Positions 36,778 to 48,503 of a stretch of 64,000 nt of DNA are shown here, one piece after another. The first letter of the stretch is position 1, and the number at the start of each line of letters is the position of its first letter. The DNA lies in the NCBI GenBank assembly GCA_031310005.1, contig CM062381.1, positions 186,001 through 250,000 on the forward strand, in the 5' to 3' direction. The notes beneath the pieces are model-generated. The model did no database searches. It was not told the DNA's origin and was given only the letters and a program-made list of their open reading frames with translations. The translations under genes were made by a program, and so were the position numbers. Source of the stretch: Dactylellina haptotyla. Its lineage: Eukaryota; Ascomycota; Orbiliomycetes; Orbiliales; Orbiliaceae.

Positions 36778-38946
36778 ATGATCCTCCCCCACCGGCTTCG
36801 AGGGAGCTCGCACCTGTTCAGCTTCCTCAGCCTGCTGGCATCTCCGAGAAATACAAGCACTGCTCCCAATTGCCTTGCCCGGAGGACCCACCTCCGCAGC
36901 CGCTGCCATCCCTCAGCGCTGGGTTCTATCGTCCCGCGAAGATATCATGCCGGCCGTGGCAAGGCTGAAAGTACAGGGCAATCGGCCCCGCCAGAACCAC
37001 CGGAAGCCGTCGAAGATTCCGAACCGTCCAATGGATTCCCCCCTGACCTCCACATCCGCAGGCCCTTCAAAAAGCTCGTGCTCGACCTCGACGATAAGCT
37101 CTTCATAAGAGGCAAACTCGATACCAGCGTACCGAAAAGTCTTCGAACCGAGAGCGATGTGCTCAATGCCTTGCGCCAACGCGGCTACGTTCCAGCCGTC
37201 GATCGCGTCGAAGAAATGATCGATATGAACCGCAGTCCGTATCAAAAGAGCGACGAGTTTGACAAAATCACACTCGGCCTTCTTCTGAAAACCTCAAAGA
37301 CCGTCGACGGCGGCATTCGAAACCCCTACAGAGTCCCAGGCAACCCTGCCGGTCAGAATCCCGTCAAGATCAAAACCGGCCTCACCGTAAAAATGTCCGC
37401 CGTCCACAAGCTTTTTCTCTTCCCGGACGACACCAACGCTGGTTTCCTTCGGAAGATCTTCCCACTTCCGGAACCACCTCGCCCCTGGCACCCAATCGTG
37501 ATGACTGGCATGAAGCAGACCTATAATAAAGAAGAAGTCGCAAGACGGCTGGAGTGGTCCATGGTCCAGAACGCAAAAAAGCTACGGAATGGAATCCGCT
37601 GGGTTGCCCCGGACCCAGAGGATTACCCGGTCCTCAAAGAACTGCCCCCGCCTCCACCGCCCGTAATCAGAGCCTGCAACGTGTGCAAAAAGCCTCGCTA
37701 TCTCTTGCGATTCTGGAATTTCTACTACCAGATATGGCAGCATGTCAGCTCCCCCCATCGACCTGGCGATTGCGACGGCCACAAACGAGGATCTTCTGGC
37801 AGACTCATGTTCGCGCCGAAAGGGATGATGATTAACGGCGTAAAAGCCAGTTTCGTCGAAAACAAGGAATGGATAGAAGAGGAAACTGCCGTGAAGCTGC
37901 TCTTCCGCTCCGGCTTCATCGAGCTCCCAACCGTGAACCAGCAACTTGGAAAGGCGTTCGTTATCGCAAGCCGAGGCACTCCGGAATTTTGGTCTTGGTC
38001 CACAAACGGCGATAAACAGGTGTGGGCGTTGAGAGGCGGGCGTACGAACGGTCTCGTTGAGCTATCGAAAGTCAAGAAAATATCAGACATAGATGCCGCC
38101 CAAGAACGACAGCAGAAACAGTTTATGATAGATAATAAAGAAATACTCGAACAAACCAGCGCACTTCTAGCGAAGAATCCGATAACACGATCGGATGCCG
38201 AAAAAATACCGCCGGGTCATTTCTATCCGATGCACCACCCTGCGGTTAAACTATGGATGGACCACTATATCAAAACGTCCGAAAAGGAGCATGACAAGCG
38301 TAGGTTGGTGGGGGGCAAAGAGGGCAAGGCTCGAGACAAGCTCAAGCAGAAACTCGTAGAATATGATCAGTTACTCGAGGATATCAAACTCACCAAGGCG
38401 CAGATATTGATGATGGAGCGAGGTGAAGGTGAGGCTTGGTCTCAGCCGGAATTCTTAGCACTGCCAAAAGCTCAAAAGGTTCAATATCTTGAGAAAACCG
38501 GGGAGCTAGAAGGCAATATGGAAAAAGATGTCTACGATATATATAGCCTTGATAGAGGTGATAGAGGTGATAGAGGGCCGTATAACAGGTATAACCAAAG
38601 CATCCACAATGACAGATATCTAGTGGAACGGGGCCTGGTAGATCCCAACTCCGATGACTTGCCGCCAAGCCAACTCTATCCAAAGGTGGACTGGGACCGC
38701 TTCTCAGAAGAATTTAAACGCGCCAAACAAGTCGAACAGCAACCATCAAAGTTCAGAAAATTTGAGGACGTCGAGGATCTGTTGAAGCGGCATAATGATT
38801 TCTTGGTCGCCTATGGAAGAGAACCGGAAACATGGTCCTCTCCAGGCACTTCGCAAGAGGCGCCCAAAACCCTTGTCGATGAATCGATTGAGACAACAGC
38901 ACTGGAGGAGGAAGCAGATATCTCCGAAACACCAAAGAACGAATGA
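36778..38946 (+). CDS. Large hypothetical protein with mitochondrial-type N terminus
   Basis: Single exon, 722 residues. The first 65 residues are rich in Arg, Ser, Leu and His, and poor in acid residues (MILPHRLRGSSHLFSF..., RRYHAGRG), like a mitochondrial presequence. The body has blocks that look conserved: KKLVLDLDDKLFIRG, a Pro-rich DYPVLKELPPPPPP followed by CNVCKK and DCDGHK (possible metal-binding cysteines), and a long basic coiled-coil-like region about 480-600. A DRGDRGDRG triplet repeat sits near 590. No enzyme signature recognised. Codon use and length suggest a conserved fungal gene, possibly a mitochondrial expression factor, but that is only a guess from the targeting signal and basic helices. 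Confidence 0.75.
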   Translation: MILPHRLRGSSHLFSFLSLLASPRNTSTAPNCLARRTHLRSRCHPSALGSIVPRRYHAGRGKAESTGQSAPPEPPEAVEDSEPSNGFPPDLHIRRPFKKLVLDLDDKLFIRGKLDTSVPKSLRTESDVLNALRQRGYVPAVDRVEEMIDMNRSPYQKSDEFDKITLGLLLKTSKTVDGGIRNPYRVPGNPAGQNPVKIKTGLTVKMSAVHKLFLFPDDTNAGFLRKIFPLPEPPRPWHPIVMTGMKQTYNKEEVARRLEWSMVQNAKKLRNGIRWVAPDPEDYPVLKELPPPPPPVIRACNVCKKPRYLLRFWNFYYQIWQHVSSPHRPGDCDGHKRGSSGRLMFAPKGMMINGVKASFVENKEWIEEETAVKLLFRSGFIELPTVNQQLGKAFVIASRGTPEFWSWSTNGDKQVWALRGGRTNGLVELSKVKKISDIDAAQERQQKQFMIDNKEILEQTSALLAKNPITRSDAEKIPPGHFYPMHHPAVKLWMDHYIKTSEKEHDKRRLVGGKEGKARDKLKQKLVEYDQLLEDIKLTKAQILMMERGEGEAWSQPEFLALPKAQKVQYLEKTGELEGNMEKDVYDIYSLDRGDRGDRGPYNRYNQSIHNDRYLVERGLVDPNSDDLPPSQLYPKVDWDRFSEEFKRAKQVEQQPSKFRKFEDVEDLLKRHNDFLVAYGREPETWSSPGTSQEAPKTLVDESIETTALEEEADISETPKNE

Positions 38947-40025
38947 ATGCTGTGAGGTTAATTTCCTCTTTACCTTTTCTTTGGAAATTGATTTACACGG
39001 CATGTAAATGCATATGTACATTATATTCTTAATATCTGTAGACCTAGCTCACTTTGTACTCTATTTCGTGTGTATATACTCTGGATCTCGGGCGATCTGC
39101 TGGCGTTATCTCTTCTTACCTTCGTAACTAGAACTTCGAAAGAAAAATTTCTTCTACCTCCGAGCAAATTCCCATAGTAAAAGTTGGGGCGAGTGGCCCT
39201 GGGTTGGGCAGGCTGAGTGAAACTGGTTCCCCTTGCGGCTCCTAACGACAGGCTTGCCGAATTACCCAATTTGGTAATCGGCATCCTCAACACCACACAA
39301 CACATCACCACATCCTCCCCACCGTACCATCCACCACACCCACCTCTAGTAAAATGGCCAAGACCCACAATTCTACACCTGCAGCGTGGCAAGCCCCCTG
39401 AGATGAATACGGTTGGATTATACCCCTGTCCCTCGTTTCAAATGTCGATTGCCGATTTTCCAAAAGAGGATATCCCACGATCTCGTGGCTCCGCGCCGAC
39501 TAGCCCCCGCCGTGTATTTCAAGGCGGGTTCTTAGTAGCCGTCAGCCTCCACCGCCATTAAGCCAGACCTCTGTGCAACACTTCAGAGAATGCCGGTTGC
39601 CCTAATTAGGAAATACGGCAATCCACCATCTGGGCCTCAGGTACGTATCCTGTGGTTATAAATTCCCTGTGTTGATCTCACAGGGAGGATTTTCCTCTTC
39701 ATCCTTCTAAAAACTATTCTCATCCTCGAACTCTCGAAAGCACAATTTGTACCCTGCCTTTGAAATATTCGCTTGAAAGGCTATACCTACTTGCCTTAAC
39801 AATATAAATCATCCTTATACTACATCGCAGCCATACTACATCACCCTCGCATCTTTTTCTGCCGGATTCTCAAGACCTGCATCGAAGTCGCCTCATTTAC
39901 CTAACCCGCAGACCACGAGTCCCCAATCAAAATCAATAGAACAGCACAAACCATCCCTACGTAAGAACAAAACCTGCATCGATGTACAAGCTTAAGACTA
40001 ACAATAATACATCTTAGTGCCCACT
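38947..40025. other. Intergenic, promoter and spliced leader of a small gene
   Basis: No supported gene between 38947 and 39900. A probable 5' UTR intron lies at 39961-40017 (GTAAGA, branch GACTAAC, CTTAG), just before the ATG at 40026. Confidence 0.5.
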
Positions 40026-40226
40026 ATGCCCGCCCCAATCCAGAAACCAGCCGTTCACGGCGATCAACCGAAGACCTCAGCACCGAAAAAGGCCCAAAAG
40101 TCAACCGGAGCGATGATGGAGATGTGGATAGAAGAAGGTAAAAAGGACGGTCACTGGAACCATCTTTTGGTGGAAGAAAGCAAGATGGTGGAGGAGGAGG
40201 GGACAATCAAAAGTCGTCTCGCTTAA
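40026..40226 (+). CDS. Small hypothetical protein (66 aa)
   Basis: Short frame from ATG at 40026 for 66 residues, starting MPAPIQKPAVHG: a Lys/Pro-rich N terminus, then MMEMWIEEGKKDGHWNHLL and an acidic segment. A canonical intron in the leader (39961-40017) directly before the ATG supports transcription. No signal peptide or known domain. It stands tail to tail with the secreted gene at 40374, about 150 bases apart. Could be a small regulatory or stress-related protein; function unknown. Confidence 0.5.
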   Translation: MPAPIQKPAVHGDQPKTSAPKKAQKSTGAMMEMWIEEGKKDGHWNHLLVEESKMVEEEGTIKSRLA

Positions 40227-40373
40227 CTCTCTCCACTGAAGGTTCCCCTCTTTTCTTGCTACTGTTTCTCGAGTATTGTAACTTTCCGATTCTTATCATG
40301 TATTGGTACTGGGTATTAGCGGTGGCGAACATTTTTGGGCTTCGGATATAGGTAGTTTTGATTTTTTTGATTT

Positions 40374-41327
40374 TTAATTGTTGAATAACACTAGCTCGGG
40401 AGCTTGACCTAAATGATTCTCTATCGTGAAAATTAAATCTGCAATCTCCGACTGCCAGCAACTAAACCATTCAGCAATCATCTTGTACAGATCTCCGTAA
40501 GTGAATATATCCGACCCTGCGCCGTACGTGAGGTCGGCTCCTTGTATCAAACTTAGGAGGTCTGGGTCAATCATATGCAACGAAGACCACTGCGCCGCCT
40601 CGCGAGCGTCTATTTCCGCATTTTTTAAAAATACGTAGGCGTCGCGGAGTTTCTTCACAAACAACTGCGGTGTCTTGTCGCTGTCGAGTAAAATCGAGCC
40701 GTTGTCATCCGTTCTCGCGAAATTAATCCGCTGCGCTATGTTGTTGAGAATATCCCAGTCATGCTGCACTTGAGGGTCGGTAAGGCCGGGGAGCCCGCTA
40801 AGGCTTCTTCCCAAGGCGATGGTATTTACCACTGCATCTCTCGTCAGTTTAAAGTACTTCTCGAACCCTTTATACAATTCCTCCCCTTCCTCCAGGTTGA
40901 CAGCGGAGTATTTCTGCAGCTCCAAGAGTTCTCCATGAGCTTGCAACCCGGCGCCTTGAATATCCATTATACTACCATCGTCCATTGAGTATTTGCCCCC
41001 ACGAGCTTCTTTGATGGTTTGTGTAAACTTGCCCCCGGCGGACTCTAGTGTGAAATATGGGAAAAACAGAGAGCGTAGATATTTGGCTTTCGTCCGATCA
41101 CTATCGCCAATCGGACACTCGTTCCTAATTGTGTCTTTGAGAGAATCTATAGCATTCCCTATCGCTATGAGATTTTGGCTCTCCGAATCGACGTATTGTC
41201 TCCATGTTGGATTGTATGGTATCTCGATGATTTCTGCAGCCGCTAAAGGGATTGTGAAGGTAGCGTATAACAGAATATATCTCACATATCCCCAAGCACA
41301 TGGAAACTGTGGAGACATGGAATACAT
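40374..41327 (-). CDS. Secreted protein of unknown function (317 aa)
   Basis: Single exon, 317 residues. A hydrophobic segment at about 10-31 (YVRYILLYATFTIPLAAA) acts as signal peptide or membrane anchor. The rest is soluble and probably mostly helical; few cysteines (NECPIG and SCWQ), no repeats, no enzyme motif recognised. Two ATGs are possible, at 41327 and 41318; either keeps the signal. A TATAAATA on the minus strand at 41603-41610 lies about 275 bases upstream. Without introns and with weak family resemblance it may be a lineage-restricted secreted gene. Confidence 0.6.
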   Translation of the reverse strand: MYSMSPQFPCAWGYVRYILLYATFTIPLAAAEIIEIPYNPTWRQYVDSESQNLIAIGNAIDSLKDTIRNECPIGDSDRTKAKYLRSLFFPYFTLESAGGKFTQTIKEARGGKYSMDDGSIMDIQGAGLQAHGELLELQKYSAVNLEEGEELYKGFEKYFKLTRDAVVNTIALGRSLSGLPGLTDPQVQHDWDILNNIAQRINFARTDDNGSILLDSDKTPQLFVKKLRDAYVFLKNAEIDAREAAQWSSLHMIDPDLLSLIQGADLTYGAGSDIFTYGDLYKMIAEWFSCWQSEIADLIFTIENHLGQAPELVLFNN

Positions 41328-41795
41328 CTTCTCTTCGAACTTCGTATTAGACTTAAGAATCCAAAACGAGACTGCTGTTACGATTGATCTTGAACTCCAG
41401 TTACTTTAAAAAGGAAATACTCTGCGGTTATTCTTATTTTGAGCTATTTGTTCCATTATCGTTAACTGTGTTTCTCGACAACGCGGCTCTCCCGAGAGAG
41501 AAGAGCTCTCAAAGTGATTGTTGCAAAGAGAGTTACATATTGCAAATAGAAACAATAAGTCTAAGCATCAGAGTCTCACAGGCTCAACTAGAGTAAGAAG
41601 AATATTTATAAGGGAACAGAAAATCAATTGTCTATAAACAGTCTAAAATACAAGAGAGATTCCAAACGAATCATCCATTTGGGCAAATTTTGTCGTGTTG
41701 TCATGAGTTAAATATATATGTACAGAGGAATTGGATACGGTCATTTATTCGTTTGGATACCGGCTAGCGGAGGGAGGGAATGGTTCAAGAGCCAT

Positions 41796-42124
41796 TTAGA
41801 TCTTGCAGTCCTTGGACAAGCGGGACTTGCACTTGAGCTTCATGGAAACGCAGTCTGTAGCGAATTGAAGAATTAGTCTCGTCCACAATGTTATCTGAAA
41901 TTGTAAAGCTTTTACTTACTTTGGCAGTTCTTGATGCACCAGTCGTTGGTGAGGAAGTTGGGGTTGGATCTGGAGACGGCGCCCCTGCAATCGCTCATGC
42001 TCCAGCTTGGGACGGAGTCTTCGCCGGTGAGCCACTCGATGAGACCAGGCTCGGCAACTGGCTGGGGTGCGCACTGAGCGACAGCGGCGAGGGTAGCAAC
42101 AACGGCGATGATAGAGAATTGCAT
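41796..42124 (-). CDS. Small cysteine-rich secreted protein, effector candidate
   Basis: Two exons, 42124-41920 and 41854-41796, joined by a 65-base intron (GTAAGT/TACAG); 87 residues. Signal peptide 1-18 (MQFSIIAVVATLAAVAQC). The mature chain has six cysteines, the last ones in the pattern C...C..C......C.......C (WCIKNCQNC, KLKCKSR, KDCKI), with a basic C terminus. A TATATAAG lies 158 bases upstream on the minus strand (42282-42289). Size, cysteine content and intron are typical of fungal small secreted proteins that act in host or microbe interaction; no named family recognised. Confidence 0.75.
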
Positions 42125-42281
42125 TTTGATTGTTGGTGTTTTGTTAAGGGAAGGAGCTTAAGCTAAAGTTGAGATTGTAGGTTGAAAGGTTGATTTGAAA
42201 GGTTGGTATTGAAGTGGATATTGCTTGTTGATGTGTAGAGGATGGTTCTAGAAGTGGTTCCTTGAGTGGTGGTGCCTGGGA

Positions 42282-42289
42282 CTTATATA
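42282..42289 (-). promoter_or_regulatory. TATA box of the small Cys-rich secreted gene
   Basis: TATATAAG on the minus strand about 158 bases before the ATG at 42124. Confidence 0.5.
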
Positions 42290-44120
42290 CATTTGAAGTC
42301 CCTTGATCCGAGGTATACGTACTCACTAATCATCTGATTTCGACGCTTGATTTTGGTGTCACAGAAGTCTCGTTGTCTAACCCCAGACTAAGAATGCAGG
42401 TACGGAACATATGGGGAGTTCCGAACTTCTAGCTGACTGTCTATTGGTCCTACGAAGGGATGAACCAAAGATGAGGACCTCCAAGCGAGGATAATTTCCG
42501 ATTAGATTCTAGTGTCAAGGCTTCCTGGCACTAATTAGTCGCTTCGGCGGTGAATTGCGACAATGTTGGGGTATTCTGTACTGCAGTTACTGCAAGGGAC
42601 TCTCGAATGAGGAAGTTGGCGACTGAAACCAAGCCATATTATAGTGCAAGCTAGGAAGATGCCGGGTCGACACGCAGATTTTTACTCACGCCACGTTATG
42701 TGCCATGAGACCGAGTTCGGATCTTTCGCGAAGGTTAGTGCTCTTGTTCGAGCTTTTCTCTAAGCCGAGCATAAATTCTACTGTTTACCTGCTGATGTAG
42801 GGAATGTAGCCATTCGATAGATTTAGCATGATGAGACGTGGGCGCACAGGCTAAAGGTTGTCGCACCTGAATTCGAAGTTGGTCTCGTTTGGTGTTGCAT
42901 TAATGTTGTACTAGGCTCGATCTAGCTCCCGCTATACCGGATACAGGGCCGTGGTGCCTTTCGAGGCTTCTTCTTGTAGAAATTGTGGCTGAGTTTGGTA
43001 ATGCGTTCCGTCCGACGTTCGGCGGCTTGTCTGAAACTTGGGGTGCGGCACGAAGGGGTGTCTGGACAATATGCGATGTAGCGAAAGATATATACGTTTA
43101 GCTTCAAACTTTGGAACGGCGTTGATGGAACTCAACATGATATCTATTCAACAGGTGTCCAGAAAGCGAATGTAAGCTGGAGTGAATATATATCAAAATG
43201 GGAATTGACTCTTGAATTTCTCTTAATACCTTGTTTTGGGTATATTTCTAGAATATTATAGCAATCTCGGTCGTGAGACATTGAGATTCAGGATGCATCT
43301 GGATGCGTAACGTTTTGATGCCACCAAAGGCATGTATATGGAAGTTCTCATAGTTTCCTATATTGAAAATCTTGCGAGATTCAAATAGCAATTACTTAGG
43401 CTCCTCCCTGGCTATAGCTGGTACCATACTCTATTTTACAAGGACCAGGATGCAGGCGGGATTCCAGGTAATGATTATTGGCATAGTTATCTATTCCCTC
43501 CGAAGGCTGTGACGGTACAAGCACCAAGTGATCTTGGATACTACATCACTTGAAGTTGAATATAGCGAACTGCATCTTTAACCTGGTTAATTGTCTCATA
43601 AACTAGACGCGCTGGTTAGCGTGGGTCGACTTGTGCAACGAGGAAGCCCTTCAATAACTACATTGCATTGGCGGGCTGCGCTGCCACAATTGCACAATGG
43701 AAGAAATTCGAATAGGTGCCGCAAGTGGCGCAAATCTTCAGCCACAGTCATTCAAGCCACCTACACTCAACACCGTAGAGAACTTGAGCCACACCGCCAT
43801 TCGACGAGAATGTATTTCAATGAGACTTGTTATAGGATGACCCAGGCGAGGTTCGGATAAATGATAATGGCGCAAACATTACCCTTGCCTAGATACTAAC
43901 CGCCAATCTTTACACCCGGTCTCCCCGATTTGGAGTATCATATGCCTTTTTGCTCTGCAACTTCTAGATCTATTTAACAAATCGAACGCGCTTCACTTTA
44001 CAACTTCATAAGCTTATCCTTCGCTTTAAATCGCCCCAAGCTCTCCTATAGGCTGATAATTTGCACATCAGAAGAATTTACTTGAATTCCAGTGCCTTTG
44101 TCACTAGACCTTGGAGGGAA
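42290..44120. other. Intergenic, no gene seen
   Basis: Short frames only; the longest (43591-43860, plus) has no domain or splice support. The last part is the F-box gene leader. Confidence 0.55.
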
Positions 44121-46392
44121 ATGTCGGCACCGCCAAGCTTAAGCGATTCGGAGTCGTGGCCCTGGGGCGAACCAGTCCACGATGAAGATGGTGCGAACAA
44201 TAACGAAAACATGGAACTCAGAAGAAAGCTTCGCAAGCTTGAAATAGAATGGAACCGTTCTGTTCTTGAAAAACCACCAACGCCTCATGCATACATGTTT
44301 GGGCTCAGAGACCCAAATAAGCCAAAAAGCCCATGCGAAAAGCTACCAGTCGAACTCCTCCGGCCAATCTTCGAATATCTACGTATCGAAGATCTCCTAA
44401 CCGCCACTCTTACATGCAGGTCATGGTCAGCTGAGGCGACTCCTCTACTTTATCAAAGATTTGACGCCACTTTCCTCATCGAAGTACACAGGCAGATTTT
44501 TGACTTGCGGACCTATCGGCGTGTTTTGAATCAGTACGGAGTTCCAATCAACGAATCATATTCCGATACAGCAATCATTTATAAACGCTACTGGAATCTT
44601 ATCTCCAATACCAGCAAAGGCAAATTTGTCAGACATATCAGAATCGTCGTTGGTCAGGATAGCGAACGCAATTTCCATGATATACAACGTTACATGGGAC
44701 AACTGTTCGCCAATCTATCCACCCACAATCTGCGCAAAATTGAGATTGGCAATAGTAGCTTGCCAGATATAAGCCGATTCCAAAATTTGAACAAACTAAC
44801 AATTTCAGTCCATTCACTGGATCGAGGTTTTATCGAGCTCCCTACTCTACCAAACTTGGCTCATATCATAGTTGCTTGGGATCTTACACGCCTTGGGCCA
44901 ACGAGCGATAACATGGACTTTGTCATTGCTGTTTTCTGCGGACTCGCTATCAGTGCCCCTACTATTCGCCACTTAGAGTTCCATTCCGTGATATACGGTC
45001 GGCCAACGGAGGTAACCCAACGCATATCTAAGGCTGTGGCCGCTCGAAGCTATGAAGCCAGGCTCCAGCTATTCGAAAAATTCGATGCCCTCAGACTTCC
45101 CAAGCTCGAGGGATTTGGTTTCTTTGATTCTGGACACTTTCTGAGACACCGGATCAAGTTTCTCGATGGCTCTGAGGAGTCTTTCCAAGTCTTTAGCTTG
45201 TTTCATAGATTTTTGTGTCGCCACAGAGACAATTTGAAAAGCATCAAGTGGAACGCGATGGACTCGATTTTCGATGATGAGACATCGACGGCCTTTCAGA
45301 TTCCAACTTTCCGGAACGCTCGTTCCATTTGTCTCGTATTTCCAAGCGATCTTGATGGGCAGCTTGAAGACACGTCTTTCCTCCGGTACCTCAGAAAGAC
45401 CATTGACGACTCCGAGGATTTGGAAAAGCTGCAATTAAATAACGCTGAGTGCAATAGGGAGTTTAAGCGGTGGGCGGGACGAGACGAACTTGCGATGTTT
45501 GAGAATGTCACCAATCTCAAACTAACGCTGAAGATCCCACCTGAGTTCTCATTGGAGCCGAGTGAAAACCCTCTCGATAGACTTCTAGGGAAATTTGGCA
45601 TGGTGAGTTTACCTTTCAGTATGCAATAACACGCCACTGAGGCTAACAGGAATATAAAATACTTCTGGGAAATAGGACGTCATTGTTTTCAGTTTCCCCC
45701 CACTACTCAAGAAGCTCAGTATCAATCTGAGGAATTGTCCAACAAAGCACGATTTCACTATCCTTAAGCCAGAATTAGTCACCATTTTCAATATGTACAA
45801 ATCACTAAAGTCTTTCAAGTTTCGCAACCTCCAGACTCTAGCAGCCTGGCAAGGAGTAGTTATGCGTCGGCTCCCTCTCCAAAAATGCGCCTTGGGAAGT
45901 GGTTTGAAAAAAGTTTGCATCTGGGAGGTAAAACCTATACATCTTAGCAATGGCAATGGTGGACATCTTCACCTGGAAGCGTACGACGAAGTTGCGCTAG
46001 ACGAGCCTCTTCCGTTCGAGGAGCCACCCTATGTTTTCGCAGGCGAAGATTCTCTACCGTGGTCTATGAACGATCACTGCGTTGATGCGGTCCGACAGTG
46101 TGGTGCTCGTGAAGACCCCATGGCAGGGAAGTGTCGACTCAGCTTGTACTCGACGGAAGCCTACAATGTCTCCTATGCGTGCAGGAGCACCTTTGAACAC
46201 GGAAGTTTGACCTACAGGAGAATCGAAGATCCTACCACTCGCAAGCCAATTGATTGCAAGGCAGAAATCGAACATCTCAAGAGAAAGTATTTGTCCTTTG
46301 CTCGTTATGGGGTCATTCAGCCGGGGATTTCGCAAAAATTCATTCGGGGCAGCATTTACATTATACGCCTTGGCTTCAGCTTGCGTATATGA
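44121..46392 (+). CDS. F-box protein with degenerate C-terminal repeats
   Basis: Two exons, 44121-45602 and 45676-46392 (GTGAGT to AATAG), about 732 residues. The F-box, residues about 71-115, reads CEKLPVELLRPIFEYLRIEDLLTA with the later CRSW; it normally binds Skp1 in SCF ubiquitin ligases. Downstream are leucine-rich, LRR-like stretches (LRKIEIGNSSLPDISRF, LKKLSINLRNC) typical of fungal F-box proteins that pick substrates. The stop at 46392 may be premature: an overlapping frame from about 46260 to 46538 continues with a plausible tail ending DDIEFFWPL, reachable by one frameshift or an unrecognised short intron. Start is the first ATG; the upstream frame uses TTG. Substrate unknown. Confidence 0.75.
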
Positions 46393-46539
46393 AAGCGGTT
46401 CAGGAAGATGTTCAGGTTTGCTGGGCAAAGAAAAAGAAACCCGGGCCATTCGAAAAGGGAGGAGGGAAACGCAAGGAATACTTCTTCGACCCGAGCAGCA
46501 CTTGGGCGGACGACATTGAGTTTTTTTGGCCGCTATAGA

Positions 46540-46976
46540 AGAATTTGTCAGACGATTCGGAAGCTCAATCAAGGTGAAACCGGACAGCTACCATCTGATT
46601 CTATTCATTTTTTCATCGCATACTGTAACCGTTCTTCTACTATCGCGTCCTCTTAATTAGTTACAATGCTAATGTAATCTATGGATATGCTGTGTTGGCC
46701 CTGTTGCATTTTATTTTGTCTGCCGCTTCGTTCCTGCCTTTCTCTGCGCGAGCTCTTTCGCCGCGAATGATTTTTGTTTACCGCTTCACGCATTCCATCG
46801 CCAGCCCCGTCATGATGTCACCTCGCTCCCCGTCTCCTTCCTCGCCCGTGCTGGGTCCCGCCAGCCTCTCGAACCTCCTCCCCTTCAGCGATCATGGACC
46901 GAACGACCTCGGAAGCCGGCGCCGTAGCCGCTCTGCTCGCCCCCGTCCTTAAACTTTGTGTGTTTTAACCCTCTCC
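46540..46976. other. Intergenic, promoter of the transporter gene
   Basis: CT-rich leader-like DNA ahead of the TDT transporter. Another ATG at 46893 opens a 24-codon frame that could be an upstream ORF or an alternative first exon. Confidence 0.45.
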
Positions 46977-48503
46977 ATGTCGTCGAATCGTGGGTTCCGT
47001 CCCAACGCGATCCGCTCGCTAACTTCGGCCTGGGCAAATTTGCTGGCAGCCGACCCTTTCGGCCTACGAGAAAAGAGTAACGAGACCCCTTCGCAGCGAA
47101 ACGTACCGTTCGACACACGGATCCATCATTTCACATGGGCGTATGTGACTTTATCTCCCCGAATTTTACAAGACTTCACCGATTGACTGGGATTTTTCTT
47201 TTGGCTCTAGATGGTACCTCCCCGTCATGGGTACCGGCGGCATCGCTGTCCAGCTGCACCTGCTGCCGTACCGATTCCGCGGGCTCGATACGATTGGGAC
47301 GATCGTCTTCTTGATCTCTGTAGCGATCTTCTGCGTGACAACCATGGGGCTGGTATTTCGATTCACAATGTGGAAAAATACCCTGTTTAATAGCATCCGG
47401 CACCCAACGTATGTTCCCATCCTATGAACGGCTTGAGAGAATTGGTTCATTCTTATCTTGGATATCAGCGAAGGGCTTTTCACGGCAACGTTCCTCCTCT
47501 CGGTAGCTACCATACTTATAAACACTTGCAACTATGGAGTCGGTCATATTGGCGCGGCCACAACGGACAATTGGCTCTCCAAGGTGGTCGAAGTGCTCTT
47601 CTGGGTCTACACGGTTCTTTCGATGATTCTGGCCATCGCGCTGTCATATTTTATCATCTCGCGCGAGTCCCATACACCCCAAGCCGCCACCCCCGCATGG
47701 GCCCTGCCTTGCTTTCCTGGTACGCTCTCACCTTCTCAGCCAGGCGGCTTTCTTTTTTAGAAAACTAATCCGTGCTAGCTATGCTCGTCGGTTCTGTCGG
47801 TGCTACTGTGTCTCGCACCCTTACCTCCTCCCGAAATGCGAATCACAACCGGGTTTTCCCCATTGTAATAACTAGCATCCTGCTCCAGGGGTTCGGCATT
47901 CTCATCTCGCTTATGTTCATCACGATATTTCTCAAACGATTGATGCTGTTCCGCCTGCCGTCCCCGAACCTACGACCGGGGATGTTCATGGCGGTCGGGC
48001 CTCCCGGGTTCACATCGTTCACTATTATGGCTTTGGGGCAGGTAGCCCGCACACAGTTCGTGCCGTCTGATTTTGGGATGGACGAGCAGGATTTCGACAT
48101 TGGTGATGCATTCTACGCGGCCTGTCTGCTTGCTGGGATGCTGTTCTACGGGTTGGCTGGGTGGTGGTTGTTACTCTCTGCCACCGCGGTCATCGCGGGA
48201 GCGTCGCAGAAGCACGTTGTGAGGAAGAAGGGAGTCGATTTCGATTTTCACCTATCCTGGTGGGCGTTCCTGTTCCCCAACACGGGTTTCATCGGAGCCA
48301 CCATTTTGCTGGGACAGATATTCTCCAGTCCGGCGATCAAATGGGTAGGAACGGCAATGGTGATCATTGAGTGCGTGGTCTGGATCATGTTGATGATTCA
48401 GACGCCGCTGGCGGTGTGGAGGGGGCGATTGATGGTTCCGGGGAAGGACGAGGATGCGGATGTGGAGGGTCTTGTGAAGAAGGAGGAATCGAAGAGGTGG
48501 TAG
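46977..48503 (+). CDS. TDT-family anion/sulfite transporter (SLAC1/Ssu1/Mae1-like)
   Basis: Four exons: 46977-47140, 47211-47408, 47469-47719 and 47779-48503; 445 residues. Each intron (59-70 bases) keeps frame, and splicing rebuilds the family opening FTWAWYLPVMGTGGIAVQLH. About ten membrane segments follow, with family features such as MFMAVGPPGFTSFTIMALGQ and HLSWWAFLFPNTGF. The family (voltage-dependent anion channel/TehA) exports sulfite in yeast Ssu1 or takes up malate in Mae1; sequence alone does not decide between them, though the absence of a long N-terminal domain fits fungal Ssu1-like pumps. The N-terminal start is uncertain (first in-frame ATG used). Located in the plasma membrane by family. 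Confidence 0.85.
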
